Positions 18,546 to 30,321 of a DNA stretch of 64,000 nt are shown piece after piece. The position numbers and the translations under genes were made by a program. Every line of letters begins with the position of its first letter. Position 1 is the first letter of the stretch. This stretch comes from Auricularia sp. M13 (Eukaryota > Basidiomycota > Agaricomycetes > Auriculariales > Auriculariaceae): assembly GCA_037042915.1 (NCBI GenBank), contig CM073196.1:1488001-1552000 (forward strand), read 5' to 3'. Below the pieces are notes generated by a model. That model was given only the letters and a program-made list of their open reading frames with translations. It was not told where the DNA came from and did no database searches.

Positions 18546-21500
18546 ATGACTGACTCCATCGCGTGCGATCTGCAGGCCATACTCGACTTCTCTCACGATG
18601 TAGACGTTGGCCTGGTCGACAAGGTTGTCATGGCCTTTTTCGCAGGCGCAGGCACAGAGGCAGGTCCCTTGCCGCATCTGCCACATTGTGCTGACCGCCG
18701 TGCATTTCACAGCAACAAATGGCACAGCGCGTTCTGACGCAGTTCCAAGAGTCTCCAGATGCATGGCAGAGGGTGCCAGCTATACTGGAGAAGTCATCCT
18801 TCCCACAGACCAAGGTCCGTTGCCACTACCGGCCTGGGACATTGTGTTTGCGCTGACACAAGGAACGGCGGTGCTCTCCAGTATATTGCACTTCAAATCC
18901 TGGGGAAGCTGGTTGACACGCGGTGGAAAACGCTGCCGCAGGACCAGAGATTAGGTTTGTGCACAACCGTCTGTTGCAGCGCAGGCTCACACAACGCCTT
19001 GCAGGCATTCGCAACTTCATCATCGGTCTCATCATGCAAATCAGCTCCGACGAAACTGCGTTGCGGAAAGAGAAGACCTACCTGAACAAGTTGAACATGG
19101 TTCTCGTCCAAGTTCGTGTTACAGGTAGCTCCGAAGCTTTCAACTGACAAGAAGCCCAGATCCTCAAGCAGGAATGGCCGCAAAACTGGCCCACCTTCAT
19201 TTCAGAACTCGTCGCTTCTTCGAAAACGAATCTGAGCTTGTGCGAAAACAACATGAATATCCTGCGCCTGCTGTCCGAAGAGGTTTTCGACTTCTCCGCC
19301 GAACAGATGACGCAGACGAAGACGAAGCAGATGAAGAACCGCATGAGCGGCGAGTTTTCCGAAATTTACCAATTGTGCATGGAGATTCTCGAGCACGCGC
19401 AAAAGCCATCGTTGATCAAGGCGACTTTGGAGACGTTGTTGCGCTTCCTGAATTGGATCCCGCTTGGATTCATTTTCGAGACGTCTTTGTCGAGAAACTG
19501 ATTACACGGGTACGCCCATTCTCGATGTGCCAAGTGCCGGCCCCTGATGCATGTCGCAGTTCCTGCCCGTTCCAGAGTTTCGCAACATCACGCTCAAGTG
19601 CCTTTCTGAAGTCGCCGCGCTCAACGTTGGCCCCGACTTTGATGCAGCCTTCATTGCACTTATCACAGAAACCATGACCGTCATAAACCGGACAATTCCA
19701 CTTGATACAGGTGGGCGATGGCTCCTGGATTTTATATACGCTCAATTAAGACCATTTTCGCAGACATTGCGAAGGCATATCCGGACTCGAGCGACGCGGA
19801 CCAGCAGCTTGTACAGGGCCTTGCCCTTTTCCTTTCCAATTTCTTCAGCAACCACCTGCGAATTGTCGAAAACCCGCAGTGCAGAGAAGTGCTGCTCAAC
19901 GGCCACCAGTACCTGCTCAAAGTCTCCCAGGTGGACGAGCGCGAGATTTTCAAGATCTGTCTCGAATACTGGAACAAGCTGATCGGCTCGCTGTACGAGG
20001 AGATCCAGAGTCTGCCCATCGGCGAGAGCGGGCTAATCATGGGCCTGAGTCTGAGCGACGCGGCGGCACAGGCGATGCTGAGCGGCACCCCGCTGCGCAA
20101 GGACCTGTACGCCGACATCCTGCACGAGCTCCGGATTATCGTCGTGGAGCACATGGTCAAGCCCGAAGAGGTGGATGATCAGATCCATTTGCCCCCCGAG
20201 CTAAGACGGCCTGCTGACGCCCTAGCCTCCTCGCAGGTTCTCGTTGTGGAGAACGACGAGGGGGAGATTGTGCGCGAGGTCATGAAGGAGACCGACACGA
20301 TCGTCCTGTACAAGTCCATGCGCGAATGCCTCGTCTACTTGACGCATCTCGACGTCCAGGATACCGAGAACATTCTCACCGACAAACTCGCCCGCCAGGT
20401 CGACGGCAGCGAATGGTCCTGGAACAACTTGAACACACTTTGCTGGGCTATTGGTTCCATATCTGGCGCTATGGGTCGGCGACACCTTTTTTTTGCTCTC
20501 GCGTCTTGCGTGGATTCTGACTTGGTGATCGTTGCGCAGGTGAGGAGACAGAAAAGCGGTTCCTTGTGACTGTGATCAAAGACCTGCTCGGTCTTTGTGA
20601 AATGAAGAGGGGTAAGGACAACAAGGCCGTCGTCGCGTCCAACATCATGTACATCGTCGGCCAATATCCGCGTTTCCTCAAGGCGCACTGGAAGTTCCTG
20701 AAGACGTATGTGCGGCGTATGTACGTGTCTGGCATTTCTGACCCGCATTCGCAGCGTCGTCAACAAGCTCTTCGAATTCATGCATGAAACGCACGAGGGT
20801 GTCCAGGACATGGTGAGTGCCGGCTTGCAGGGCGCTCCTTCCTGACACGACCTCAATTCGCGTAGGCTTGCGACACGTTCATGAAGATTACGCAAAAATG
20901 CAGGCGACATTTCATCGCGCACCAGGTCGGCGAGACAGAACCGTTCATCGACGAGATCCTGCGGAACTTGCACAGAATCACCGCCGATTTGTCGCCAATG
21001 CAAGTGCACACGGTCTATGAAGCCTGCGGCTATGTTATCGCCTGCCAGCCCAATCGGCCTGTACAAGAAAAACTCATCGCGAAGTTGATGGAGTTGCCGA
21101 ACGGCGCGGTGGGCTCATTCTCTTGCACTCATCATTGCTGCAGGACTGATTCCATGCGTGACAGTGGGATGCACTGATCCTGCAGGCCGCGCAGAATGTT
21201 GACGTGCTCGGTTCTCCGGAGAACGTCAAGATCATCTCGAATGTCTTGAAGACGAACGTGTCCGTCTGCACATCCCTGGGGCCATTTTTCACGCCACAGT
21301 TTGGCAAGATCTTCATGGACATGCTCGGCCTGTACAAGGCCGTAAGCACCATGATCAGTGATACTGTCGCACGCGATGGCGAGTTTTCCAAGGATGATTA
21401 TTTTGCGCACTCAGGCTAAGTCTGCTGCAGGTCCCGTCGCTACGAACACGCCAAAGATTCGCGGGCTACGTACCATCAAGAAGGAGGTCTTGAAACTTGT

Positions 21501-22620
21501 CGAAGTTTACATCAAGAGGGCAGAGGATCTTGAGAACATCAACAACGTTATCATGCCGCCCTTGCTCGAGGCCATCCTACTGGATTACAGTCGGAACGTC
21601 CCCACCGCCCGCGACGCGGAAGTTCTGAACGTGATGTCGACTATCATCACGCGACTCGGAGTGCGTGCTGTTCCTTAGGGACCCCAAGGAGTTGAACTGA
21701 CGTAGCGCTCAGAGCTTGCTGACACCTCAAGTCCCTCCCATCCTGGAAGCCATCTTCGAGCCGACCTTGAGCATGATAACTCGCGATTTTACGGAGTTCC
21801 CAGAACATCGCATAGGATTTTACAAGCTCATGCGAATTATCGACATCAACTGCTTCCCCGCCCTCCTTCAAATACCGCCCGCTCTATTCAAGATGTTTGT
21901 CGACAGCGTCGTTTGGGGGATGAAACACACGACGCGAGATATTGCCGATCTCGGTCTCAGCAGTGCGTTTCACTCGAGCAAAAACCACCATTGTGGAATG
22001 CTTACCATGGCGTATTAGTCTGCCTGGAACTCATCAACAACTTCGCCATGGCAGACCAGGACACAGCCAACAAGTTCTTCTATAGTTATTTCTTCAGTCT
22101 CCTTCAGGACGTTTTCTTTGTATTGACGGATGCCGATCACAAGAGCGGTGAGTATTTGCCGTCTCTTACAGCGGCCATATCGCTCAATATCTGGCGCATC
22201 ACAGGCTTCAAATTGCAGAGCGCCATCCTCCAACGCCTATTCCAGCTCGTCGAGACTGGGGTCATCACTGGCTCGTTGGCAGAGTCTGCTGGAGCGGACC
22301 CGTCGATTCCCAACCCCCTCTTTGTCAAGCAGTTCTGCTCGAACCTGCTGAAAACTGCCTTCACGCACATCGCGCCGTCGCAGGTCGATGCCTTCATCGT
22401 CGGCCTGTCGCAGTACCACAACGACATCGGTCGCTTCAAGCTAGCAGTGCGCGATTTCCTGATCCAGCTCAAGGAGTTCGCCGGCGACAATGCGGAGCTC
22501 TTCCGCGAGGAAAAGGAGCGCGAGGCAGAAGAGCGCGCGCGGCTCGAGCGCGACAATGCCATGCGCATCCCTGGCATGATTAAGCCCTCACTCATGGAGG
22601 ACCGGGACGAGGACATATAG
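18546..22620 (+). CDS. XPO1: Exportin-1 (Crm1), nuclear export receptor
   Basis: A multi-exon gene of about 1,070 residues. Starts [20 protein letters not shown] and continues with the N-terminal CRIME/importin-beta region ([33 protein letters not shown]). It is highly conserved through the HEAT repeats of the NES-binding centre: [57 protein letters not shown]. Within DMACDTF the cysteine (codon 20871-20873) corresponds to the residue alkylated by leptomycin B in human (Cys528) and S. pombe proteins, so this fungus should be sensitive. The C terminus ends in a charged tail ([18 protein letters not shown]). The protein carries leucine-rich NES cargo out of the nucleus with RanGTP. Roughly a dozen short introns; no frame breaks noticed. 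Confidence 0.98.
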
Positions 22621-22917
22621 CCTTGTTCTTCGCGGTAATAATTGGTCTGTAGTATGTTTTCATAGCTTTGTTGTATCCTTTTGCTATCGCCACTCGCCCC
22701 ATCTGCGTTCAGCCCTGCCTTGGCTGCGTCTCTCTTGGCTGCGGACATTAGAAATATGTAACACTACATCCACACATCGACTACAACTTGAAATAAAAGT
22801 ATTGCGGCATTTGTTCTCGGTGTTGAGAATTTGGAAGAACAGCGAACGCGCGAATTGGCAGTCCGCGCGAAAACCGGATTCATTGCTGCCACACGCGTCG
22901 TCCCGCGCAGTAGAGTC
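22621..22917. promoter_or_regulatory. XPO1 3' region and CCT1 promoter
   Basis: 297 bases between tandem genes. No coding support. It must contain the XPO1 polyadenylation site and the CCT1 promoter. Confidence 0.4.
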
Positions 22918-24992
22918 ATGTTCCGCAACACGAACGCAGGCGCGCTCCTTGGCGTCACCAGGGTCCACGGGCAGGACGTGCGTGACCAGAATGGTGCGTT
23001 CACCTCTGGCGATTCTGGCGCAGGATAGCGAGCTGAACGCGCGGCGGCACATAGTCCTTGCGGCGCAATCGATCGCCAACATTGTCAAGAGCTCGCTGGG
23101 CCCGCTGGGACTGGACAAGATGATGGTTGACAGCATTGGCGTACGCTGGCACAGCTGCTCTCTGCGGGTATTTCGACGGTGCTAAATTGTATGCTGCTCG
23201 GTCTGCAGGAGGTTACGATCTCGAACGACGGCGCGACGATCATGAGCCTGCTCAACGTCGAGAACCCGGCGGGCCGCATATTCGTCGAGCTCGCGCAGAA
23301 GCAGGACAAGGAGGTCGGCGACGGCACGACGAGCGTCGTGCTCATCGCCGCTGAACTGCTCCGGCGCGCGAATGAGCTTGTCAAGCAGAAGATCCACCCA
23401 ACAACGATCATCACGGGCTACAGGCAGGCGTGCCGCGAGGCCTGCAAGTTCCTGACGGAGCAGCTGAGCGTCAAGGTCGATGCGCTGGGTCGCGACGCGC
23501 TCATCAACGCCGCGAAGACCTCCATGTCCAGCAAAATCATCAACGAGTGCGTTCCCATGTTTTGCGCGATGCCAGTGATTAGAGCTCTCACCATGCCCTC
23601 AGCGATGCGGATATCTTTGCGCCGATGACCGTTGACGCGATGCTGGCCGTGAAGCACCAGGCCGAAGGTTCCAAGACCTTCAAGTACCCCGTGAAGGCTG
23701 TCAACGTTTTGAAGGCGCACGGAAAGAGTGCTCGCGAGTCTATCTACTTGAAGGGCTTTGCGTTGAACTGCACTGTGGCTAGCCAAGGTACGCCCACGCT
23801 CCTTCTTTGAATCCAGGTGCACTGAAATGTGCAAACAGCCATGAAGACCCGGATCTCAAATCCCAAAATTGCTATTCTGGACATGAACCTCCAGAAGGCC
23901 AGGATGCACCTCGGCGTCCAGATCTTGGTGGAAGACCCGGACGCCCTCGAGGAAATTCGCAAACGGTACCCATAGCCTTTGATTCATCCAACTCAACTCA
24001 ACTGACCAAATTCTTACACAGCGAATCGGAAATCACTCTGGAGCGCATCCGCAAAATTCTTGCTGCTGGTGCCAACGTCATCTTCACGACGAAGGGCATC
24101 GACGACCTGTGCTTAAAATCGTTCGTCGAGGCCGGCGCGATGGCCGTCCGGCGGTGTAAGAAGGAGGACTTGCGTCGACTCGCCAAGGCGACTGGCGCCA
24201 CCATGGTGTCTGACTTGACGAGCGTCGAGACCGGCGAGGAGGTGTTTGACGCCTCCCTCCTGGGCAGCGCAGACGAAGTCGTCCAGGAGCGGATATCGGA
24301 CGATGAGTGCATCCTCATCAAGGGCACGAAGCTCGTCCAAACCTCGTCCATCATCTTGCGCGGCGCGAACGACTATATGTTGGACGAAATGGAGCGCTCC
24401 GTGCACGACGTGCTCTCCGCATTGAAGCAGGTATTGGAGAGTGGAACCGTCGTCGCTGGTGGCGGCGCGACAGAGGTTGCACTCAGCATCTACCTCGAGA
24501 ACTTTGCAACGACACTGGTACGTTTCCGCGATCGTGGAATCCGTACTATATATCCAATTTTGTGATATTTCAGGGTTCCCGCGAACAACTCGCCATTGCC
24601 GAGTTCGCATCGGCGCTGCTCGTCATTCCAAAGACGCTGGCAGTCAACGCTGCAAAGGACTCGACGGATCTTGTGGCCAAGCTTCGCGCCTATCACAGCG
24701 CCGCCCAGAAAGCGCCGGCGGGTGACCCGAAGAAGGCGCTGATACACTATGGGTTGGACCTCGTCAAGGGCGATGCGCGGGATAACTTGCGCGCGGGCAT
24801 CCTCGAGCCCACGATCAGCAAGGTTCGCAGCCTCAAGTCGGCGTACGAGGCGGCGGTCTCCCTCCTCCGTATCGACGATTCTCTGCAGGTAGCACCTGGT
24901 GAGTCCGACCCGTCTTGATGGGGACTATTGGCTTAACCTATTTGTTTCACCTTTCAGAGCAAAAGGAGGAGACTGACCCGCATGGTCATTGA
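22918..24992 (+). CDS. CCT1: T-complex protein 1 subunit alpha (CCT1)
   Basis: About 560 residues over seven or so exons, matching the family length. Starts MFRNTNAGALLGVTRVHGQD; the first intron follows VRDQN (GTGCGT...CATAG). Group II chaperonin motifs are present: IVKSSLGPLGLDKMMVD, the nucleotide-binding NDGAT and GDGTTSVV, the alpha-subunit signature KQKIHPTTIITGYR, NAAKTSMSSKII, the apical-domain FTTKGIDDLCLKSFVEAGAM, and GGGATEVALSIYLENFAT near the C terminus. A last short exon after GTGAGT...CAG adds EQKEETDPHGH, stop at 24990-24992. CCT1 is one of eight paralogues in the cytosolic TRiC/CCT ring that folds actin and tubulin. The alpha identity rests on the GSREQLAIAEFA and RVHGQD regions. 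Confidence 0.97.
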
Positions 24993-25332
24993 GCTCTGGG
25001 TGGAGGATATCGAGATCTGTTTGTTAGACGTAGCGAATAGTCAATCTACAAATTCTTCCTTTTGCACGCGCGGGATTGTCACGTCACTCTGTCAAGCTCA
25101 GGTGCTGCATGCACCGTGTAAAGCATGCAAGCTGGTCAGTAACAAATATGTTCGGTCCCGGCTGACACGCGCGGATCGTGGTGGTGGTACTGGTGGATGG
25201 GATGGTTGGGTTCGGAGTCGGAGTCACGTGCGTGGTTTCGCGTTTTGAACCAAGTCCCTCGTTGCGCGAGGCTGCTTCCGTCTCCTATTCTCTGCTCAGC
25301 GCCCCTAGCCCGCGACTGCGACCGGCGCTGGA
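24993..25332. promoter_or_regulatory. Intergenic between CCT1 and APC3
   Basis: 340 bases with no gene. A run of GGTGGTACTGGTGG-like sequence lies near 25180. It presumably holds the CCT1 3' end and the APC3 promoter. Confidence 0.4.
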
Positions 25333-28307
25333 ATGGCGGCGTCCAACGTGTATCTGCAGCAGCGCTTCAGCTCGCTTGTCTGGTACTGCCTCGACAACGA
25401 CCTCGTCCGGTCCGCCACCTTCTACGCAGAGCGCTTCCACAACGTCGACACCGACTACCACGATGCCCGCCATCTCCTGGCCACCGCCTATCTCAGGGCG
25501 GGCCAGCCGCACTCGGCGCTGCACCTCGTCAACATCCCAGGGGACAATACATGTGCTGGCTGCCACGAGCTCAATGCAAAGTGCTGCACCGTCCTCGGCC
25601 GCTTCTCCAAGGCCCGCGAGGCCTACGAGTTTGCGAGGACCCATGCGGCGACTGCTGGTGCGCACGCAGCGCACGCGTCAGCCACCATTTTGGCTGACCG
25701 ATTCCTCCGCACCGTTGCAGGCTCGAGCACAAGCACCACGCGCGAGACCATCCGTTTTCCAGACGAGGCCGTGCTCCACCTCAAGGCTGGCGAAGCGGCC
25801 TTGAAGGGCAACCTGCCCCAGGCCGCGGTCGAGAGTTTCCGCAAGGCACTCGCGCTGAACCCGCTCCTTTGGGAAGCGTTCGAGGGACTCTGCGCATTGG
25901 GTGCGTTCTGGTTCGCGGTGGCCCTGGCCCATTTGCAGGCACTAATTTCAACTCTGTTCGCGCCAGGGTCGTTCCCTGAACTCGACGAAATCCTGCCGCC
26001 GCGTCCTCGCTCGGGACGGATGGATGACTCGTTCGGTGGCCTCTCCATCAACGGCAGGAACCTGCCCACCTCCTCTGGCGCTGGCTTTTTCACTCCAGAA
26101 GCGAGCCAGGCAAATTCTCTTCGCTCATGGAGGCCCGATGTTAACATCGCGCAGCCGTTCCGAATAAATAACAACCGCGACTCTATGTACGTGCCGTTTA
26201 CCGCGCTCCCGCACCCTGTCCACTCATGAATTCCCGAACGCAGTTCGACGGTTGACTACTCGTTCACTGGCCCCGGTGACAACTCCATGGCTGTCTTCGG
26301 CGGTGCTGGCATCCGGGCTATGTCGCCACCTTCGCTGGGTTCCACTTCCACACTGCTGTCTCAGTCGCGTTTGCACGACGACAGCGGCCCCGCCACAAAG
26401 AAGGCGCGCAGCTCGCAGAACGTCGAGAATGCGGGAGTAGCCCCCACACAGGGGAGCAAGGCACGCACGAATCCCGTGGTCGTAATGGACGTCTTCTCAT
26501 CCCGCGCTAATCAGGCGGGCAACCGCGGCAAAGGCGCGACCGAGCAGCCGTACGCTGCTCGAAGAAGTACTCGTTTGCGAACGAGTGCGGCCGTTGCGGC
26601 GGCGAAGCAGACGAATCTAAAGGTCGGCACGAAAGTCAATCAATATTCATTCGCTTTATCTAACCGGCGCTGTTTGCTACAGCATCCACCACCGCCCCGA
26701 GAACGCCGTCGTGGCAAAGGACGGGCGGGCTCGAGATCTCTTGGGTCGGACGAGGATGCCATGAATGCTCTTGATGCGCAGTCTCCGTCGGCATCGTCGG
26801 TCGCGCAGTCACCGCGCTCGGAAGCCTCGCCTGCGCCGAGTGCTCAGTTGTTCGACGCAGCTGCCCAGGAACAGCTGGAGTTTCAGGCAGCTGACGATTA
26901 TATCTACGAGTTGATGCGGATATTCGCCCGTGCAACTAGGGCGATGGCGCGTTACGAGTGCTCTCAGGTCATACAGGAGTTGGAGCAGCTGCCGCAGGAG
27001 CAGCAGAACTCGCCATCAGTGCTGATATTGATTGCGCGGGCTCATTACGAAATGGTAGACTATGCTAAGGTAAACCACCACGCCCTGCGCACGCTGCCTA
27101 GTCTGATAATCACCCTTTTACTCCCTATCTCTCATATTCAGGCCGAGCGCGTCTTCCAGGCCGTCCGTAATCTGGAGCCGTATCGCATATGGGACATGGA
27201 AGTATATTCGACGCTTCTATGGCACCTGCGGCGGAACGTGCAGCTGTCCTTCCTGGCACAGGAGCTCCTTGCCATCGACGCTCGCTCGCCCGAAGCATGG
27301 ATCGCCGCCGGGAATTGCTTCTCGCTGCAGAAGGAGAGAAACCAGGCACTGACATGCTTCCGCCGGGCGGCTCAGCTGGACCCGGGCTGTGCATACGCGT
27401 ACACGCTCAGCGGACATGAGACGGTGGACGAGGACATGCAGAAGGCCATAACCTACTTCCAGTCTGCAGTACGGGCCGACCCCCGCCATTACAACGCATG
27501 GTACGATCCCCCCCTTCCGTTCTTGCCCGAGACGCAGGTGCTCGGGTCAAGTCGCAGGGCGTATCTTTACTGACACTGTGGCGCGTATCATTAGGTACGG
27601 ATTGGGGACTTGTTACCTCCAGATGAACAAGTTGCGGCTGGCAGAGTACCACTACAGGCGGGCTTCGGACATCCATCCAGCCAACGCTGTACTGCTGGGG
27701 TGTGTGGGAATGGTGGGTCTGCTTCGCTGCAACATGCATTCCCGAGCGCGTCACGGATGCTGACCGGTCTTGGCTTGCCCGCGAATAGTGTGTCGAGCGC
27801 CGAGGGGCAACACAAGAAGCACTGAAGCTGTTTGACCGCGCTATCCAAATATGTCCCGACAATGCCCTGGTGCTGTATCGGCGCGCTAAGATTCTTATTG
27901 GGTTGCGGCGCTACGAGGTAAGCTTAGAGCTGAGCTGAAGCGCGGGGCGGAGGCAATGTCCGTCATCCGCATCGCTGACCTGGCGCGCGCTTTTTGTGCA
28001 GGACGCGCTGAAAGACCTAACTCGTCTGCGGGACCTGGCCCCGGAGGAGTCGAACGTCGTGTTCCAGCTCGCGAAGTTGTACCGACTGATGGGCGATGAC
28101 GTGCGAGCCGCGCAGCATTTGGCCATGGCTCGCGACATCTCGCCAAAGAGCTTGGGGAAGGTGCGCGCACGCAACCGGCCACCTGCATTTCGGCGATCTT
28201 GCTCATTTCATTTCTTTATTGTCTTGTGCGTGCAGATCAAGAAACTAATGGCGATAGAACGCGACGTCTCGCAGGACGAGGCTAGCTTCGACATGGAGGA
28301 GGGCTGA
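25333..28307 (+). CDS. APC3: Anaphase-promoting complex subunit 3 (Cdc27, TPR scaffold)
   Basis: Starts MAASNVYLQQRFSSLVWYCL, where the family has its N-terminal dimerisation TPR block (YHDARHLLATAYLRAGQPHS, CHELNAKCCTVLGRFSKARE). A long Ser/Pro/Ala-rich, poorly conserved middle follows (about residues 210-470, with SRLHDDSGPATKKAR). The C-terminal TPR superhelix is highly conserved: RIWDMEVYSTLLWHLRRNVQ, APEAW-type EAWIAAGNCFSLQKE, AYAYTLSGHETVDEDMQKAI, HYNAWYGLGTCYLQM and PNDALVLYRRAK-like repeats. It ends IERDVSQDEASFDMEEG (stop 28305-28307). Apc3 homodimerises and its TPR groove binds the IR tails of the Cdc20/Cdh1 coactivators. About ten introns; splice joins such as 26186/26244 keep the frame. 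Confidence 0.95.
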
Positions 28308-28946
28308 GGCGTACGGGCTGCATTGGCCCATCTAGATCTGTCTGCGAGGGTGCTGTAGCATAATTTTGATTTGCGCGAATGCACTTGGGGCGGGAGCGGG
28401 GGAAGAGGCTGGTTCTGTCTGCACACGACATGACTCGTTGGGCCTGGGTGGAGAGGCCGGTCAGAGAAAGAAGGTTGGAAGCGCGGGGGCAGCTGTTATC
28501 TGGGTGATAGAGGATTAGACGATCGGGCGAGTCGAGTCACGCGTGCTCGCGTGCGGCCGACGCCATCGCCTTCATATAAAGCGGGTTCGGCCGTGTTGCT
28601 GTCTCCTCGCACTCTTGCACCCGCACGCCCCGACACGCGGCGCCGCCCACGATGAGCATCTGAAGGCCTCCAACCCTGCGACACCCTCCTGCCCGCCGCC
28701 CACCGCAACACGGCCGCAGCTACGCACCCCAGTGAGAATGCCTCGAAGCCCAGCCTCCGTCCCACCGTCAGGGCAGCCCTCCGTCCAGTCCGACGACGTC
28801 GCATACCGTATAGCAACCCAAAATTCCCAGTAGCCAGCGCGCGCCCGGCCCAAGTACGTACGCTGCCCCTCTGCGAGCCTGCAGCCAACGTTGCGCCACA
28901 GCACGCCCAGCCCCTCGTCTTTCAACAAGATATATTCAAAGCCACT
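28308..28946. promoter_or_regulatory. Promoter region of the acidic protein gene, with a TATA-like box
   Basis: About 640 bases without a supported gene. CATATAAAGCGGG near 28573 is a plausible TATA box some 370 bases upstream of the next ATG. The sequence just before that ATG is C- and A-rich, as in many fungal leaders, and ends with TCTTTCAACAAGATATATTC. Confidence 0.45.
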
Positions 28947-29772
28947 ATGAGCAACCCCGATTCAACTTGGATGTCTCGCGTCTCCCGGCGCAAGCTGCTC
29001 CCCCGGAGCTCTCGCGACAGCCTCACCCTCCACCGCTGGGTCCTCGTCAAGAACTTTGTCGAGTCCACAGACTCGCTCGCGCTCTCCCACTCTCACCCTC
29101 CGCCGTCGACGCCCGACGACGAGCCCGAGCCTCCCATCACCGCAGCCCCGCCGTACGAGTGCTCGGCGCCGTCGGACGAGTCGTACGTCTTCCCCGATTG
29201 GGACATCTTCGTCTTCCCCGACGCCAGCACTATCATGGCGGAGGCAGAGGCGTCCGCTCTCGCCGAGGCCGCCTGGCTCGATGCGCTGCTCGATGAGCTG
29301 GACGATGACGACTCAGAGGAGGAGCCGGCTGAACCTAGCGCCACTCCTGTCATCGACGCACTGTCCGCCCCCGCGTCCGCGTTTGCCGCCTCGGCCCCAC
29401 CTGCGCTTGCTGCACCTCTTCTCCCCGTTGCTATTCCAGACTCGTCATCCTCTCTCTCACCTGGCTCTACCTGTAACTGTACCACCCCTCCGCCGACCCC
29501 GACGTCGGTCCCGAGCACGCCCAGGCTGCTCGACGATTTGCCCATTTTTCGAACACGACGGCGTAGACGACAGCTCGGACGACGAGTCGGAGGGTCCAGA
29601 GACCCCGCTGCTCCTGTCTGCCCACGTCCCGGTGCCTTCGCTGGCGTCCGTCGGCGTCTCCGAGCCCGCCGTCGTCCTTTCCGATCCCCTCTCCTATTTT
29701 GTTTATCCCACGGAGCCTGAACCCATATTCACCACCACTCCATCATCGCTTCCCTTGCAAGAATGCAGCTGA
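28947..29772 (+). CDS. Acidic, low-complexity protein of unknown function
   Basis: Starts MSNPDSTWMSRVSRRKLLPR, with a basic N terminus that includes SLTLHRWVLVKNFVE. Next come a Pro/Glu stretch and a hydrophobic-acidic segment (YVFPDWDIFVFPDAS; AAWLDALLDELDDDDSEEEP). An intron near 29472-29522 (GTAACT...CCCAG) joins to ICPFFEHDGVDDSSDDESEG and a C terminus LSYFVYPTEPEPIFTT, stop at 29770-29772. The total is about 257 residues. Not recognised as a named family. The WDIFVFPD and LDALLDELDDDD elements look like short linear motifs, so a regulatory or adaptor role is possible but unproven. Without the intron the frame runs into an Arg-rich reading that looks non-coding. Confidence 0.6.
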
Positions 29773-30321
29773 CCTCCCATCATTGTTTCCCTGTCTCGCG
29801 TATACTCGGGCTCACTGCCTTCCCCCATCCTGTGTAAATGTTCATTGATCGCCCGTGCGCGCGCCCTAGGTCTTGCGCTGCCTCCCAACTTATGCTGTTC
29901 ACCTCCCCTCGTTCTCAGTTTGCTCACTCCTGCCATGCTGCCTCATCTAGTGCTCGGTTCTAGTACCTCCTGTGCTCAGGTCCCTGTCGTGTGTCTACTT
30001 TGCGTCTGCGTCTGCTGCTCTCTATCATCACCCGTACATACTCTGCAACATAGCTTTGTCTGGCACACCGCCCTGGCTGCCCTGTGTACACGTGGACGGC
30101 AAGCAACGCAAGTGTAGTAGAGTGCACTAGGCTGCTTTCGAGACTCGCTTCGCGATAACAACTCGGGGCGCCAGCAAGCAGAGGGCTCTGCGCGGGAGGC
30201 TCGAGGCCTGTCGCCCGAGACCGAGGATCGGGCCCCGCACAGCTCCCCTCCCGTTGTCCCCCTATCAGGCGCCTCAAGGCGTATTACCCGACCGACCCCA
30301 GATCCCTGCGGGCGCATCCCA
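29773..30321. other. Intergenic between convergent genes; no gene seen
   Basis: About 550 pyrimidine-rich bases between the acidic-protein stop and the SRR1 stop. Several open frames without motif support. Probably the two 3' untranslated regions. Confidence 0.4.
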
